Origin: Gammaproteobacteria bacterium
GTDB taxonomy: Bacteria; Pseudomonadota; Gammaproteobacteria; Xanthomonadales; SZUA-36
Reading direction: 5' to 3'
Assembly (NCBI GenBank): GCA_024279945.1
Contig: JAJRRA010000061.1
Coordinates: 1 to 41,721, forward strand
DNA length: 41,721 bases
Made by a program: the position numbers and the translations under genes. Position 1 is the first letter of the stretch. Each line of letters starts with the position of its first letter. The notes beneath the pieces are model-generated. The model was given only the letters and a program-made list of their open reading frames with translations, was not told where the DNA came from and searched no databases. Below are positions 27,675 through 38,338 of this stretch, piece by piece.

Positions 27675-28163
27675 CTACCACAGGTAGGGCAGGAATTCCT
27701 CCGGGATGGGGTTGTCCCTGCTCTCATTGCCCCACAGAACCGTCACAATCCACCAGCGCCCTTCGTGTTGCAGGAGTTGGATGCTGTTGATGCCTCGGGC
27801 AATAGCGGCGCTGTCCGGGTGGTTACGGGCCTCGTAGGTACTGAATGCCTGGATGATGTCTCCAAAACGGTCCATGTGGCGCATGACTTCTGTTTCATAA
27901 AAGTCGTTTTCAGCAAAGTAGTCCTGCACATCATCGATCCATTCATCGACAGTCATCACCTGTAGCTTACTGTCCTTGTGCAAGCGTTCTCCGGTAGGCA
28001 CCAGACGTGCACCCTTCAGGTAGAGGCTGCGCAGCCGGTTCCAGTTGCGCCCACCAGCCGGCCCGGAAATACACTCGTACAGGGCCTTGACGATAGTGTC
28101 CGGTGAACTGACGTCTTCGGGGCGGGGTTTGGGCGGTGCCTTGGCTTGATTTACGCTAGTCAC
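27675..28163 (-). CDS. NTF2/SnoaL-like hypothetical protein
   Basis: This 162-residue protein has no signal peptide. Its N-terminus is Pro-rich (QAKAPPKPRPEDVSS). The remainder looks like a cone-shaped NTF2/SnoaL-type fold: a helix (DTIVKALYECISG), a region of short helices, then strands ending INSIQLLQHEGRWWIVTVLWGNE. No enzyme can be assigned. The start is placed at GTG 28163, 10 nt after GGAG. The open frame extends to a TTG at 28268, but that would overlap the polA stop by 41 nt. It lies downstream of polA and is convergent with hemF. Confidence 0.6.
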   Translation of the reverse strand: MTSVNQAKAPPKPRPEDVSSPDTIVKALYECISGPAGGRNWNRLRSLYLKGARLVPTGERLHKDSKLQVMTVDEWIDDVQDYFAENDFYETEVMRHMDRFGDIIQAFSTYEARNHPDSAAIARGINSIQLLQHEGRWWIVTVLWGNESRDNPIPEEFLPYLW

Positions 28164-28227
28164 GGGTACTGGGCTCCGGGCCGGGTATGGAATTATTGTA
28201 GCGGTTTCATGAATCTCATGCGGCTGA

Positions 28228-30936
28228 TCAGTGCGCGGTTTCCCAGTCCGGGCCGTGGCCGGTATCAACCAGCAGTGGCACCTTGAGGTCGGCCGCCGCC
28301 ATCATGTGTTCAACGACGGCATCCTGCAGCCAGTCGAGCCGGTCCTCCCGGACCTCGAAAACCAGTTCGTCGTGCACCTGCATTACCAGGTAGGCATCGG
28401 ATGCCCCCTCTGAGTCCTGCCCAGCCCGTTCGTCCTGCAGCCAGGTGTCGACGCTGATCATGGCCCGTTTGATGATGTCCGCCGCCGTGCCCTGCATGGG
28501 CGCATTGATGGCTGCCCGTTCTGCACCCTGGCGCCTTTGCATATTGCTCGCATTGATATCCGGCAGGTACAGGCGCCGACCGAACAGAGTTTCGACATAG
28601 CCCTGCTCCCGGGCCCTGGCGCGGGTGTCCTCCATGAACTGCTGCACGCCGGGGTAGCGCAGGAAATAAGTATCCATATAAGCCTGGGCCTCGCTGCGGC
28701 CGATTTTAAGCTGACGGGCCAGGCCGAAAGCCGACATGCCGTACATCAGTCCGAAATTGATTGCCTTGGCTGCCCGTCGATGGTCCTTGTCCACTTCATC
28801 ATAAGGAACGTTAAAAACTTCACTGGCGGTCGCCTGGTGTACATCTATGTTTTCCTGAAAAGCCTTCAGCAGACCCGGATCACCCGACAGGTGGGCCATG
28901 ATGCGCAGTTCAATCTGGGAATAGTCGCATGCCATGATCAGGCAACCTTCCGGGGCGACAAAGGCCTCACGGATACGCCGGCCCTGGGCTGTCCGGATGG
29001 GAATATTCTGCAGGTTGGGATCTGATGACGACAGGCGCCCGGTGGCGGCCACTGCCTGGTGGTAGGAGGTATGCACGCGCCCGGTGCGCGGATTGATCTG
29101 TCGGGGCAGTTTGTCGGTATAGGTCGACTTGAGTTTTGACAGGGAGCGATATTCCAGCACCAGGCTGGGAAGTTCGTACTCAACGGCAAGCTCCACCAGC
29201 ACATCTTCTGCGGTGGAGGGCTGCCCCTTGGGCGTTTTGCGGATCACCGGCAGGCCCAGTTTCTCAAACAGTATCTGTTGCAGTTGTTTGGGTGAGCTGA
29301 GATTGAACGGCTGTCCCGCAACGTCATGAGCCTGCTTTTCCAGTTGGTGAATTTGCTGTGCCATTTCATGGCTCTGTTCGGCCAGTTGATCACCATCGAT
29401 CAGCACGCCGCGCTGCTCCATACGCGCTAGCACCGGTACCAGGGGGACTTCGATTTGCTGCAGCACATCCGCCAGCGCCGGTACTTTGCGCAGCCTGGGC
29501 CAAAGGTGCTCATGCAGTTGTAAGGTGATGTCCGCATCTTCGGCAGCGTAGTGGCTGGCGTCTTCGATCGACACTTCGCTGAACAGGATTTGCTTCGCTC
29601 CCTTGCCCGCGATGTCCTCGTAGTGAGTCGTCTGCCGGCCGAGGTATTTCAGCGCCAGTGAATCCATGTCGTGGCGGCTGCCGGTGCTGTTGAAGACATA
29701 GGATTCCAGCATCGTGTCGAAGGCGACGCCGGCAAGCTGGATGTCATACAGGGAAAGCACGTTCATATCGTATTTGATGTGCTGGCCCACCTTGGACTGA
29801 TCCGGATCCTGCAGTACCGGCCTGAGCAGGTCGAGCACGTCCTTACGGTCCAGTTGTTCCGGCGCACCGGGATATTGGTGGCCGACCGGAATGTAAACAG
29901 CATGACCGGCTTGCATGGAAAAACTCAGTCCAACCAGTTCTGCCTGCATGGAATCCAGGCTGGTGGTCTCGGTATCAAAAGCGAACAATTCACTTGATTC
30001 CAGTTCATCGACCAGCGAAAGCAGGGCAACCTTGCTGTCGATGGTCCGATAGTCGGTTTCCACGGTTTCCTGAGAGCCGTTATCACTGCCCAGTTCCTTC
30101 AGCCAGCTGTTGAACTCGTAGCGTCTGAGCACTTTGCTCAGGGCTTCCTTATCGACATCCTTGCGTTGCAGTTGCCGGGGATCGATTTCGAGGTCAAGGT
30201 CACGCTTGATGCGGGTCAGTTCCCTGGAAAGCGGCAGTCGTTCCAGGGCAGCCCGGAGGTATTCTCCTACCTTGCCGGCTATTTCATCCGAGTGCATCAT
30301 GACCCCATCCAGCGTGCCGTATTGATTCAGCCACTTAGCTGCAGTCTTCGGACCGCATTTTTCCACGCCGGGAATGTTGTCGGATTTGTCGCCGGTCAGC
30401 GCCAGAAAATCAACAATCTGCTCGGGTGTTACGCCAAATTTTTCGATGACGCCTCCACGGTCCGAAGCCAGGTTGGTCATGGTATTGACCAGTGTGGTTC
30501 GTTCGCTGACCAGTTGGGCCAGATCCTTATCTCCGGTGGAAACCACGCAGTTCATTCCCTGCTCTTCAGCAAGCCGGCACAAGGTGCCGATCACGTCATC
30601 TGCTTCCACGCCATCGACCTGCAACAGGGGCAGTCCGAGCAGGCGGGTAAATTCGAGAATCTGTTCAACCTGTTGCCGCAGTTCGGCCGGCATGGGCGGG
30701 CGGGTAGCCTTGTATTGCGGGTATAACTCGTGCCGGAAGGTCGGCCCTTTGGCATCGAAAACCACGGCAATGTATTCAGGATTTTCCTCAGTCAGCAGAC
30801 GCTTGAGCATATTGGCAACGCCGAGCAGTGCGCCGGTAGGTTCGCCCCGGCTGTTGGTGAGGTTGGGTAGTGCATGGAATGCCCGGTACAGGTAGGAAGA
30901 ACCGTCAACGAGATACAAAGTAGGCTGCTTGCTCAT
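28228..30936 (-). CDS. polA: DNA polymerase I
   Basis: PolA works in Okazaki fragment maturation and repair. All three parts of the 902-residue protein are intact. The 5'-nuclease domain (about 1-290) has VDGSSYLYRAFHAL, VDGVEADDVIGTL and TGDKDLAQLV. The 3'-5' proofreading domain has FAFDTETTSLD with both catalytic acids. The polymerase domain has DYSQIELRIMAHLS, the O-helix region RRAAKAINFGLMYGMSAFG and MQVHDELVFEV. It is divergent from the DUF2782 gene, with about 120 bp between them, as in other gammaproteobacteria. Confidence 0.98.
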   Translation of the reverse strand: MSKQPTLYLVDGSSYLYRAFHALPNLTNSRGEPTGALLGVANMLKRLLTEENPEYIAVVFDAKGPTFRHELYPQYKATRPPMPAELRQQVEQILEFTRLLGLPLLQVDGVEADDVIGTLCRLAEEQGMNCVVSTGDKDLAQLVSERTTLVNTMTNLASDRGGVIEKFGVTPEQIVDFLALTGDKSDNIPGVEKCGPKTAAKWLNQYGTLDGVMMHSDEIAGKVGEYLRAALERLPLSRELTRIKRDLDLEIDPRQLQRKDVDKEALSKVLRRYEFNSWLKELGSDNGSQETVETDYRTIDSKVALLSLVDELESSELFAFDTETTSLDSMQAELVGLSFSMQAGHAVYIPVGHQYPGAPEQLDRKDVLDLLRPVLQDPDQSKVGQHIKYDMNVLSLYDIQLAGVAFDTMLESYVFNSTGSRHDMDSLALKYLGRQTTHYEDIAGKGAKQILFSEVSIEDASHYAAEDADITLQLHEHLWPRLRKVPALADVLQQIEVPLVPVLARMEQRGVLIDGDQLAEQSHEMAQQIHQLEKQAHDVAGQPFNLSSPKQLQQILFEKLGLPVIRKTPKGQPSTAEDVLVELAVEYELPSLVLEYRSLSKLKSTYTDKLPRQINPRTGRVHTSYHQAVAATGRLSSSDPNLQNIPIRTAQGRRIREAFVAPEGCLIMACDYSQIELRIMAHLSGDPGLLKAFQENIDVHQATASEVFNVPYDEVDKDHRRAAKAINFGLMYGMSAFGLARQLKIGRSEAQAYMDTYFLRYPGVQQFMEDTRARAREQGYVETLFGRRLYLPDINASNMQRRQGAERAAINAPMQGTAADIIKRAMISVDTWLQDERAGQDSEGASDAYLVMQVHDELVFEVREDRLDWLQDAVVEHMMAAADLKVPLLVDTGHGPDWETAH

Positions 30937-31056
30937 ATCATATTCGGGATTATTTTTTCTGTTTTGCGGTCTGCTATTATGAGAGTCATGAAACGGACTT
31001 TGAAAAAATCAGATTCTGGATGCTATCCAAGTCTAACCCAGGGGGAGGACAAAACA

Positions 31057-31446
31057 ATGAAAAAGCAGGAATTCATATTGTGGAAAACCATGGCGGCAGT
31101 CATGTTTACTGCATCGTTGACGGTTGTGTGGGTTCCTCTCCTGGCACAGGATGATCTTGAAAAGCCCCCCCAGATCCCGCCGGTGGTTGTAGAGGAAGAA
31201 CCGCTGCCGCCAAAAGTCCAGAACGAGCAGATTGAGCCCACCGTGACAATTCGTGAAGAAGAGGATCGCCGGATCGAGGAATACCGGATGAACGGACGTG
31301 TTTACATGATCAAGGTGACGCCGGAGAAAGGGGTTCCCTACTACTATATTGATACGGACGGTGACGGACGGCTTGAGCTTGATCTGGACCAGCAGGCATT
31401 GAACCCGGTACAACCGGTGTACTGGAAAATCAAAGAATGGAAGTAG
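31057..31446 (+). CDS. DUF2782 family exported protein
   Basis: This 129-residue protein has a signal peptide (about 1-30, ending WVPLLAQ), a Pro/Glu-rich linker, and a compact C-terminal domain (VTIREEEDRRIEEYRMNGRVYMIKVTPEKGVPYYYIDTDGDGRLE) typical of DUF2782. Function is unknown; the family is regularly paired with polA. The start ATG 31057 follows GGGGGAGGA and gives the signal peptide; the open frame reaching back to 30874 is not coding. Its end overlaps the TRAP small permease start by 10 nt. Confidence 0.88.
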   Translation: MKKQEFILWKTMAAVMFTASLTVVWVPLLAQDDLEKPPQIPPVVVEEEPLPPKVQNEQIEPTVTIREEEDRRIEEYRMNGRVYMIKVTPEKGVPYYYIDTDGDGRLELDLDQQALNPVQPVYWKIKEWK

Positions 31447-32018
31447 GCCTTGCCGGGAACAGTCCGGCGGGAAGGGATGTTGCCTCCTCGCTCACCGGTT
31501 GGGTTGGCCGTACGGTCTCCTGGCTGACGCTGCTCATGGTGTTATTGACCTTCGGCATCGTCGTCCTGCGTTACGGCATGAATGAGGGCTGGATCTGGTT
31601 ACAGGAAAGCGTCACTTATCTCCATGCCCTGGTGTTTATGACGGCAGCAGCCTGGGCTTTTCAGACAGACGATCACGTCCGGGTTGATATTTTTTACCGT
31701 GACCGTTCCCGCCGTCACAAGGCTTGGGTGAACCTGATTGGAACATTGGTTTTCCTGGTGCCATTCAGTATTTTTCTTATCGTTATCGGCTGGGATTATG
31801 TCATCGCCTCATGGATGACTAAAGAAGGCTCGCGTGAAGCCGGCGGCCTGCCCTTGGTCTACCTGCTCAAAAGCCTGATCCTGATCATGCCGGCCTTGTT
31901 GCTGATCCAGTCGTTCAGCACAGTGAGAAGTTGTATTTCCACTCTGGGATTCAGTGATTCCCGACAAACCGTTCCCTTCCGGGAGCCAGAACATTCCCAG
32001 GAGTCTGACCCGTTATGA
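31437..32018 (+). CDS. TRAP transporter small permease (DctQ-like), without its large subunit
   Basis: This 193-residue membrane protein has four hydrophobic helices (about 25-48, 55-78, 93-122 and 143-165). It carries the DctQ signature WLQESVTYLHALVFMTAAAWAFQTDDHVRVDIFYR. In TRAP transporters this subunit pairs with a large permease (DctM) and a periplasmic binding protein to import organic acids with Na+. Neither partner is encoded beside it: the next gene, overlapping by 4 nt, is a ThDP enzyme. It starts inside the DUF2782 stop region (10-nt overlap). It is either an orphan left by gene loss or it partners with genes elsewhere. Confidence 0.85.
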   Translation: MEVGLAGNSPAGRDVASSLTGWVGRTVSWLTLLMVLLTFGIVVLRYGMNEGWIWLQESVTYLHALVFMTAAAWAFQTDDHVRVDIFYRDRSRRHKAWVNLIGTLVFLVPFSIFLIVIGWDYVIASWMTKEGSREAGGLPLVYLLKSLILIMPALLLIQSFSTVRSCISTLGFSDSRQTVPFREPEHSQESDPL

Positions 32019-33748
32019 AGAAAACCGGTGCATTTCTGGTTCGCTATGCCCTCGAGCAGTTGGGCGTGCAGTTCACATTTGGCATCCCGGGTGTGCATAA
32101 CACCGAAATATACGATGAACTGGCGGTTTCGGAGCAGATACGTCCCCTGTTGGTAACGCACGAGGCCGGCGCGGCGTTCATGGCCGACGCCGTTAGCAGG
32201 ACCAGTAACAGCATCGGGACTCTGTTGGTGGTGCCGGCCGCAGGCCTGACACACGCCATGAGCGGAATTGGTGAAGCCTTCCTTGATGGAATCCCCATGC
32301 TGGTAATCTCCGGCGGTATTCGGACCGATACCGGACGTTCGTACCAACTGCACCAGATGGATCAGCAGGCACTGCTCGCACCGCTTAGCAAGGCGCAGTT
32401 CAAATGTCTGACACAGGCTGATATCGTGCCGACCCTTTATGAAGCCTACCGGATTGCGACCACGGGAGAACCCGGCCCGGTGTATGTCGAGGTACCGGTC
32501 AACATCCAGATGATTAAAGGTGAAGCCGGTGAGTTATCGCCCCCCATTCCCATGGGGCCAGGGGAGTTGCCGGCCTCCAGCGACATCGAGACTGCGGCAG
32601 AATTGTTGGCAGGTGCAGGCAAGACCGGGATTTTTGCGGGGTGGGGATCGCGCAGTACACGTAAGGCCTTGCTGTCGATCGCTGAAATGCTGGGCGCGCC
32701 TGTCGCAACCAGCCTGCAGGGACTCAGCGTATTTCCGGCTGATCATCCCCTGCATACCGGTATGGGTTTTGGTCCGTCATCGGTTCCGGCGGCTGAAAAT
32801 GCTTTTTCCGGCATCGATGCCATGCTGGCCGTGGGCGTACGCTTTGGTGAGATTGCCACCGGTTCCTATGGCGCAAAAGCACCGAAAAACCTGGTTCATG
32901 TCGACATCAACCCGGAGGTGATGGGCGCCAATTTCAAAGCGGCGGTGGAACTGGTGGGTGATGCCGGGCAGATCATGCCGGAATTGGAGAAGGCCCTGCG
33001 CCGGCACTTGGAAAATGCATTGGATTATTCCGCCCTGGCCACGCAGATCAGTTCGGACAAGGACAAGTACCGGCAGCAATGGCTGGACCATGATTCTGGT
33101 GATCGGGTCAATCCCGGCCGGTTTTTCCAGGCACTTGATGCAGCAGTTCCGGAGGATGCCATCATCGTGGCCGATGACGGCAACCACACTTTTCTGGTGG
33201 CTGAGTTGATGCCGATGCGCGGAGAACGAAGCTTCATCTCACCTACGGATTTCAATTGCATGGGCTATTGTGTCCCGGCCATTGTCGGGGCTCGCCTTGC
33301 CAACCCCGACCGGGTGGTTTGCGGAGTTGTTGGAGACGGCGGCCTGATGATGACCGGCTTTGAGGCATTGACCGCTGTGGCCAACAGGCTGGGAACGGTC
33401 TGTTTTGTTTTTGCCGATGGCGAACTCAGCCAGATTGCCCAGGCGCAGGAAGTGACGATGAACCGCAAGACCTGCACCATCCTGCCGCCACTGGATATTG
33501 CCGCCTTCGCCCGGTCAGTCGGGGCGGAGTTTGTCAATATCGACCGCGATGAGGACATCAAACAGGGAATTGATCAAAGCCTGTCGCTTGCCTCAGAAAA
33601 TAAAGCCGTATTCGTTCGCGTGAATATCGATTACTCGAAAAGAACCCGTTTCACCAGCGGTGCGGTCAAGACCAACTTCGCTACTTTTGACATGTCAACG
33701 AAACTGCGTCTTGCCGGGCGGGCTTTGTTCCGTAAATTCTCAGCTTGA
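32015..33748 (+). CDS. Acetolactate-synthase-like thiamine diphosphate enzyme
   Basis: This 577-residue protein has the three-domain layout of the acetolactate synthase/pyruvate oxidase family. The N-terminal pyrimidine-binding domain has FGIPGVHNTEIYDEL and catalytic Glu50 in THEAGAAFMADA. A central Rossmann-like domain follows (TGIFAGWGSRSTRKALLSIAEMLGAPVATSLQG). The C-terminal diphosphate-binding domain has GDGG (440-443) followed by FADGELSQI, with Asp468 where the metal-binding Asn usually sits. The substrate is not predictable and true acetolactate synthase activity is doubtful, because no small regulatory subunit or ilvC is nearby. The start overlaps the TRAP permease stop (ATGA), implying translational coupling. 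Confidence 0.8.
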   Translation: MKKTGAFLVRYALEQLGVQFTFGIPGVHNTEIYDELAVSEQIRPLLVTHEAGAAFMADAVSRTSNSIGTLLVVPAAGLTHAMSGIGEAFLDGIPMLVISGGIRTDTGRSYQLHQMDQQALLAPLSKAQFKCLTQADIVPTLYEAYRIATTGEPGPVYVEVPVNIQMIKGEAGELSPPIPMGPGELPASSDIETAAELLAGAGKTGIFAGWGSRSTRKALLSIAEMLGAPVATSLQGLSVFPADHPLHTGMGFGPSSVPAAENAFSGIDAMLAVGVRFGEIATGSYGAKAPKNLVHVDINPEVMGANFKAAVELVGDAGQIMPELEKALRRHLENALDYSALATQISSDKDKYRQQWLDHDSGDRVNPGRFFQALDAAVPEDAIIVADDGNHTFLVAELMPMRGERSFISPTDFNCMGYCVPAIVGARLANPDRVVCGVVGDGGLMMTGFEALTAVANRLGTVCFVFADGELSQIAQAQEVTMNRKTCTILPPLDIAAFARSVGAEFVNIDRDEDIKQGIDQSLSLASENKAVFVRVNIDYSKRTRFTSGAVKTNFATFDMSTKLRLAGRALFRKFSA

Positions 33749-33754
33749 AGTGTT

Positions 33755-34423
33755 GTGGCTACTACCGATCGTTGCAACAGACTCAACCGGGTGCTGCAAC
33801 AAAGACAGCCGGATTTGACCGTTCTGGCGGAAAGCCTGAATAAACCCCGCAATTTTTCCGCCATCGTGCGGACCTGCGATGCTGTGGGTATCAATGAATT
33901 GCACGCCGTTCCAGGTGAGGAAGGCCTGGGTATTTATTGGAAGACTTCCCAGGGTGCGGAAAAATGGGTCAAAGTGCGGGCGCACGATACGCTTGAGGCG
34001 GCATGCGCTCACCTGAGAGCGCGCGGGTTCCAGTTGGTGGCCGCGCATCTTTCGGATCAAGCGCGGGATTACCGGACACTGGATTACACGCGCCCGACCG
34101 CCCTGGTGGTGGGAACCGAGTTGTTCGGCGTTAGCGAACTTGCCCTGGCCGAGGCCGACCAGCAGGTTAAAATCCCGATGATGGGCGTCACCCAGTCGCT
34201 CAATGTTTCCGTCGCCTGCGCTATTGTGTTGTACGAAGCCCTGCGCCAGCGCCAGGCTGCCGGCATGTACGGACACAACCGTCTTGATGATCGCCTGTTG
34301 AGAAAACAGCGTTTCGAATGGCTGCATCCCCAGGTGGCTGAATTCTGCCGTCAGCGTGGCCTGCAATACCCGGAACTCGATGAAGAGGGAAGCATAGCCG
34401 GAGATTTTCCGAGGGGCGTATAG
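33755..34423 (+). CDS. trmH: tRNA (guanosine-18 2'-O)-methyltransferase TrmH
   Basis: This SPOUT-class enzyme methylates the ribose of G18 in the tRNA D-loop. The 222-residue protein carries the SpoU motifs: NFSAIVRTCDAVGI (motif 1, catalytic Arg), LVVGTELFGVS (motif 2), and IPMMGVTQSLNVSVACAIVLYE (motif 3, the trefoil-knot SAM site). The C-terminal helical extension suits TrmH rather than RlmB. The GTG start at 33755 lies 6 nt after the ThDP enzyme stop. Confidence 0.9.
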   Translation: MATTDRCNRLNRVLQQRQPDLTVLAESLNKPRNFSAIVRTCDAVGINELHAVPGEEGLGIYWKTSQGAEKWVKVRAHDTLEAACAHLRARGFQLVAAHLSDQARDYRTLDYTRPTALVVGTELFGVSELALAEADQQVKIPMMGVTQSLNVSVACAIVLYEALRQRQAAGMYGHNRLDDRLLRKQRFEWLHPQVAEFCRQRGLQYPELDEEGSIAGDFPRGV

Positions 34424-34510
34424 TACATATGGATGCCCCTGGCTTTGCTGGTTAACAATAGGAGTGTTACCCGTATCTTACGGATTACCGCTAAACTTCA
34501 TTTTGTTCCA

Positions 34511-34524
34511 TTATCCATGGATAA
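34511..34524. promoter_or_regulatory. 14-bp perfect palindrome upstream of the hydrolase gene
   Basis: TTATCCATGGATAA is a perfect dyad ending 33 bp before the hydrolase ATG, where a promoter or operator would be expected. No regulator is known for it. Confidence 0.35.
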
Positions 34525-34557
34525 AATCAATTCCGAGATCGGTTGACGGGGAGAGCA

Positions 34558-36369
34558 ATGCGGCGTCTGATCCAACTTGCCATAATTAGTTTGTTGTCGT
34601 GCCTGCCGTTGACTCGCGTCTTTGCGGACGAGGTTCTGGCCGGGTTGGGCTGGGATCACGCCCACAACGGCCACGGTTTTGACCTGCACAAGTCCGGCGA
34701 CCAGTGGATTCTCTATTTCTACACCTACGATGAAGCCGGCAACCCCGAGTGGTACGTGGGAGTCGGCGAAATGCAATACGAAACCATCGCCGGTGATTTC
34801 TTTCTGATCCGTTATGATCCCGACCAAGATCCCCCCCAGTCTGCCGACCCCGACTTCAGCGGCCGGTTCTTCCTCGATTTTAGCGCTACCGCCGTCGAAC
34901 AGGCCTGCGACGATGGGGTCGACCGGGACCAGGCGGAACAGGTTGCACTGTTCGAGTGGCGCATCGGCGAGGAGACCGGCAGTTGGTGCACCGAGTTGCT
35001 GCGGTTTGGCGATGGTCCGGGCGGTGGGCCTTATCTGGGCGGCGTCTGGTACGCCGGGGAAGAGGATCCGGGCTATGGTGTGACGATGGCGCACATGGAT
35101 CACCGGCTGGTGGCAATCGCCTATTACTACGATAGCGAGGGCAACCCGCGTTGGGCTCTGGGCACCGCCGCTGAAGACGACCCGGTCGTTAAGCTGAACC
35201 ATTTCTACGGCTATTGCCGGGGCTGTGTCCCGCAACCCCTTGAAACCAAGTCCGCCGGTACGCTGGAACTGGACTGGGCGGAGGGTAACGAGCCTGGCGG
35301 CGGGAGCGATTTCGCCGCACTGCATCTGGATTATCCGACTTTTCCCGGAGGGCGATTCGAGCGCGAATTCACCCTGTACCGGCTGTCGGACGGCGTGCCA
35401 TCCGTCCCGTACCGGTCGTGGAGTTACCAGCAGCCTTCGTTCACGTGGTGTGATGCGGGGTTGGAGGTGGACAGCGGTTTTCTGTGTGCCGTGAGGCCTT
35501 CTTCCCTCGACGCCGCCACGCGCGATGTCTACGGCTCCGGCAGTTCGAGGGACCAGCGGCTGGGATTCGGCTACCACGCCCTGGCTTTTCCACCGGACGG
35601 CTCCGCGATCCGGGGCGTCTATTTGCACCTGACCGGAACCTTCGGCCGGCCCTGGAACCAGGCGAGCGGGGAATTCGCCAATCGCACGTTCCTTGATGAG
35701 GCGCTGGCGGCCGGTTACATCACCATTCAGTTGGCGTATGACAACCGCTTCACGGTCAACTACGACGACTGCGGCAACGCTTACGGACGCGCAGTGGACA
35801 ATTGCGCCGGCGATGTGCGGCGGGAGAAAATCACCGGCGAGGACGTGAGCGAGGTAGCCGTCACGCCGCGCGCCGACTCCGTGGAATACCGTCTGATTAA
35901 GTTGGTGGAATACCTGGAACGACAGGGCGTCGATTTTCCGTATGCGCTGGTTCGGGGAGGGCGCGTCGAGTGGCCCCGACTGCGGGTGGGCGGACACTCA
36001 CAGGGCGCCACCCACGCACTGTATCTGAGTAAGTATTTCGAAGCAGCCCACGCCTGTGTGCTGGCCGGAGGTTACGATGTGCCCGACGACGTACCCTTCG
36101 CGCCGCCGGAAAACATGGCGGACTGGATTCTGGACGACTCGGTCGCGCTGGATCTGTCCCGCATCCGCGTCATAACCTCGGTCAGCGACCCTTCCTACGA
36201 TGCATTCGTTGCCGCCTATGCGGTGATGGGTATGGAAAAAGGTGTGCACTGGCAGGAGTTCAGCGGTGCGCCGTACCGGAACGCCGAGGGCAAGGTGATC
36301 AGCGGCCACACTGCCGCTGTGAAGGACCCCCGATTCAGGAGTTTGCGCGTTAGCGCCTGTTTCGAATGA
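34558..36369 (+). CDS. Secreted repeat-plus-alpha/beta-hydrolase protein
   Basis: The 603 residues start with a signal peptide (about 1-24, LIQLAIISLLSCLPLTRVFA). Two similar beta-rich repeats follow at about 29-70 (GWDHAHNGHGFDLHKSGDQ, then YTYDEAGNPEWYVG) and 160-205 (GVWYAGEEDPGYGVTMA, then YYYDSEGNPRWALG). The C-terminal half (from about 300) looks like an alpha/beta hydrolase: nucleophile Ser481 in GGHSQGATHALYLSKYF, an oxyanion-type segment HLTGTFGRPW, candidate acid Asp544 or Asp548, and catalytic-type His584 in SGHTAA. Several Cys pairs suit export. It is probably an esterase, lipase or depolymerase; substrate unknown. The ATG 34558 follows GGGGAG. By eye it is more GC-rich than its neighbours, hinting at transfer. 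Confidence 0.7.
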   Translation: MRRLIQLAIISLLSCLPLTRVFADEVLAGLGWDHAHNGHGFDLHKSGDQWILYFYTYDEAGNPEWYVGVGEMQYETIAGDFFLIRYDPDQDPPQSADPDFSGRFFLDFSATAVEQACDDGVDRDQAEQVALFEWRIGEETGSWCTELLRFGDGPGGGPYLGGVWYAGEEDPGYGVTMAHMDHRLVAIAYYYDSEGNPRWALGTAAEDDPVVKLNHFYGYCRGCVPQPLETKSAGTLELDWAEGNEPGGGSDFAALHLDYPTFPGGRFEREFTLYRLSDGVPSVPYRSWSYQQPSFTWCDAGLEVDSGFLCAVRPSSLDAATRDVYGSGSSRDQRLGFGYHALAFPPDGSAIRGVYLHLTGTFGRPWNQASGEFANRTFLDEALAAGYITIQLAYDNRFTVNYDDCGNAYGRAVDNCAGDVRREKITGEDVSEVAVTPRADSVEYRLIKLVEYLERQGVDFPYALVRGGRVEWPRLRVGGHSQGATHALYLSKYFEAAHACVLAGGYDVPDDVPFAPPENMADWILDDSVALDLSRIRVITSVSDPSYDAFVAAYAVMGMEKGVHWQEFSGAPYRNAEGKVISGHTAAVKDPRFRSLRVSACFE

Positions 36370-36388
36370 GCAACGACAATTCCGTTGC
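36370..36388. other. Hairpin between convergent hydrolase and aroE genes
   Basis: GCAACG and CGTTGC arms enclose a 7-nt loop just after the hydrolase stop and 48 bp from the aroE stop. It lacks a U-tract on either side, so it is a weak terminator candidate at best. Confidence 0.3.
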
Positions 36389-36436
36389 CAGCAAATAGAC
36401 ACGCAAACATAGTGATGCAGAGCTGGTGATACCGAA

Positions 36437-38316
<1,880 letters not shown>

Positions 38317-38338
38317 TTATCGTGAGTTTCATATCCGG

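Noticed and set aside
34498-35997. 499-codon minus-strand open frame opposite the hydrolase gene
   Set aside because: It lies antisense to a GC-rich gene with a signal peptide and catalytic motifs. Its own translation is low-complexity in character, shows no family motif and runs through the other gene's promoter region.
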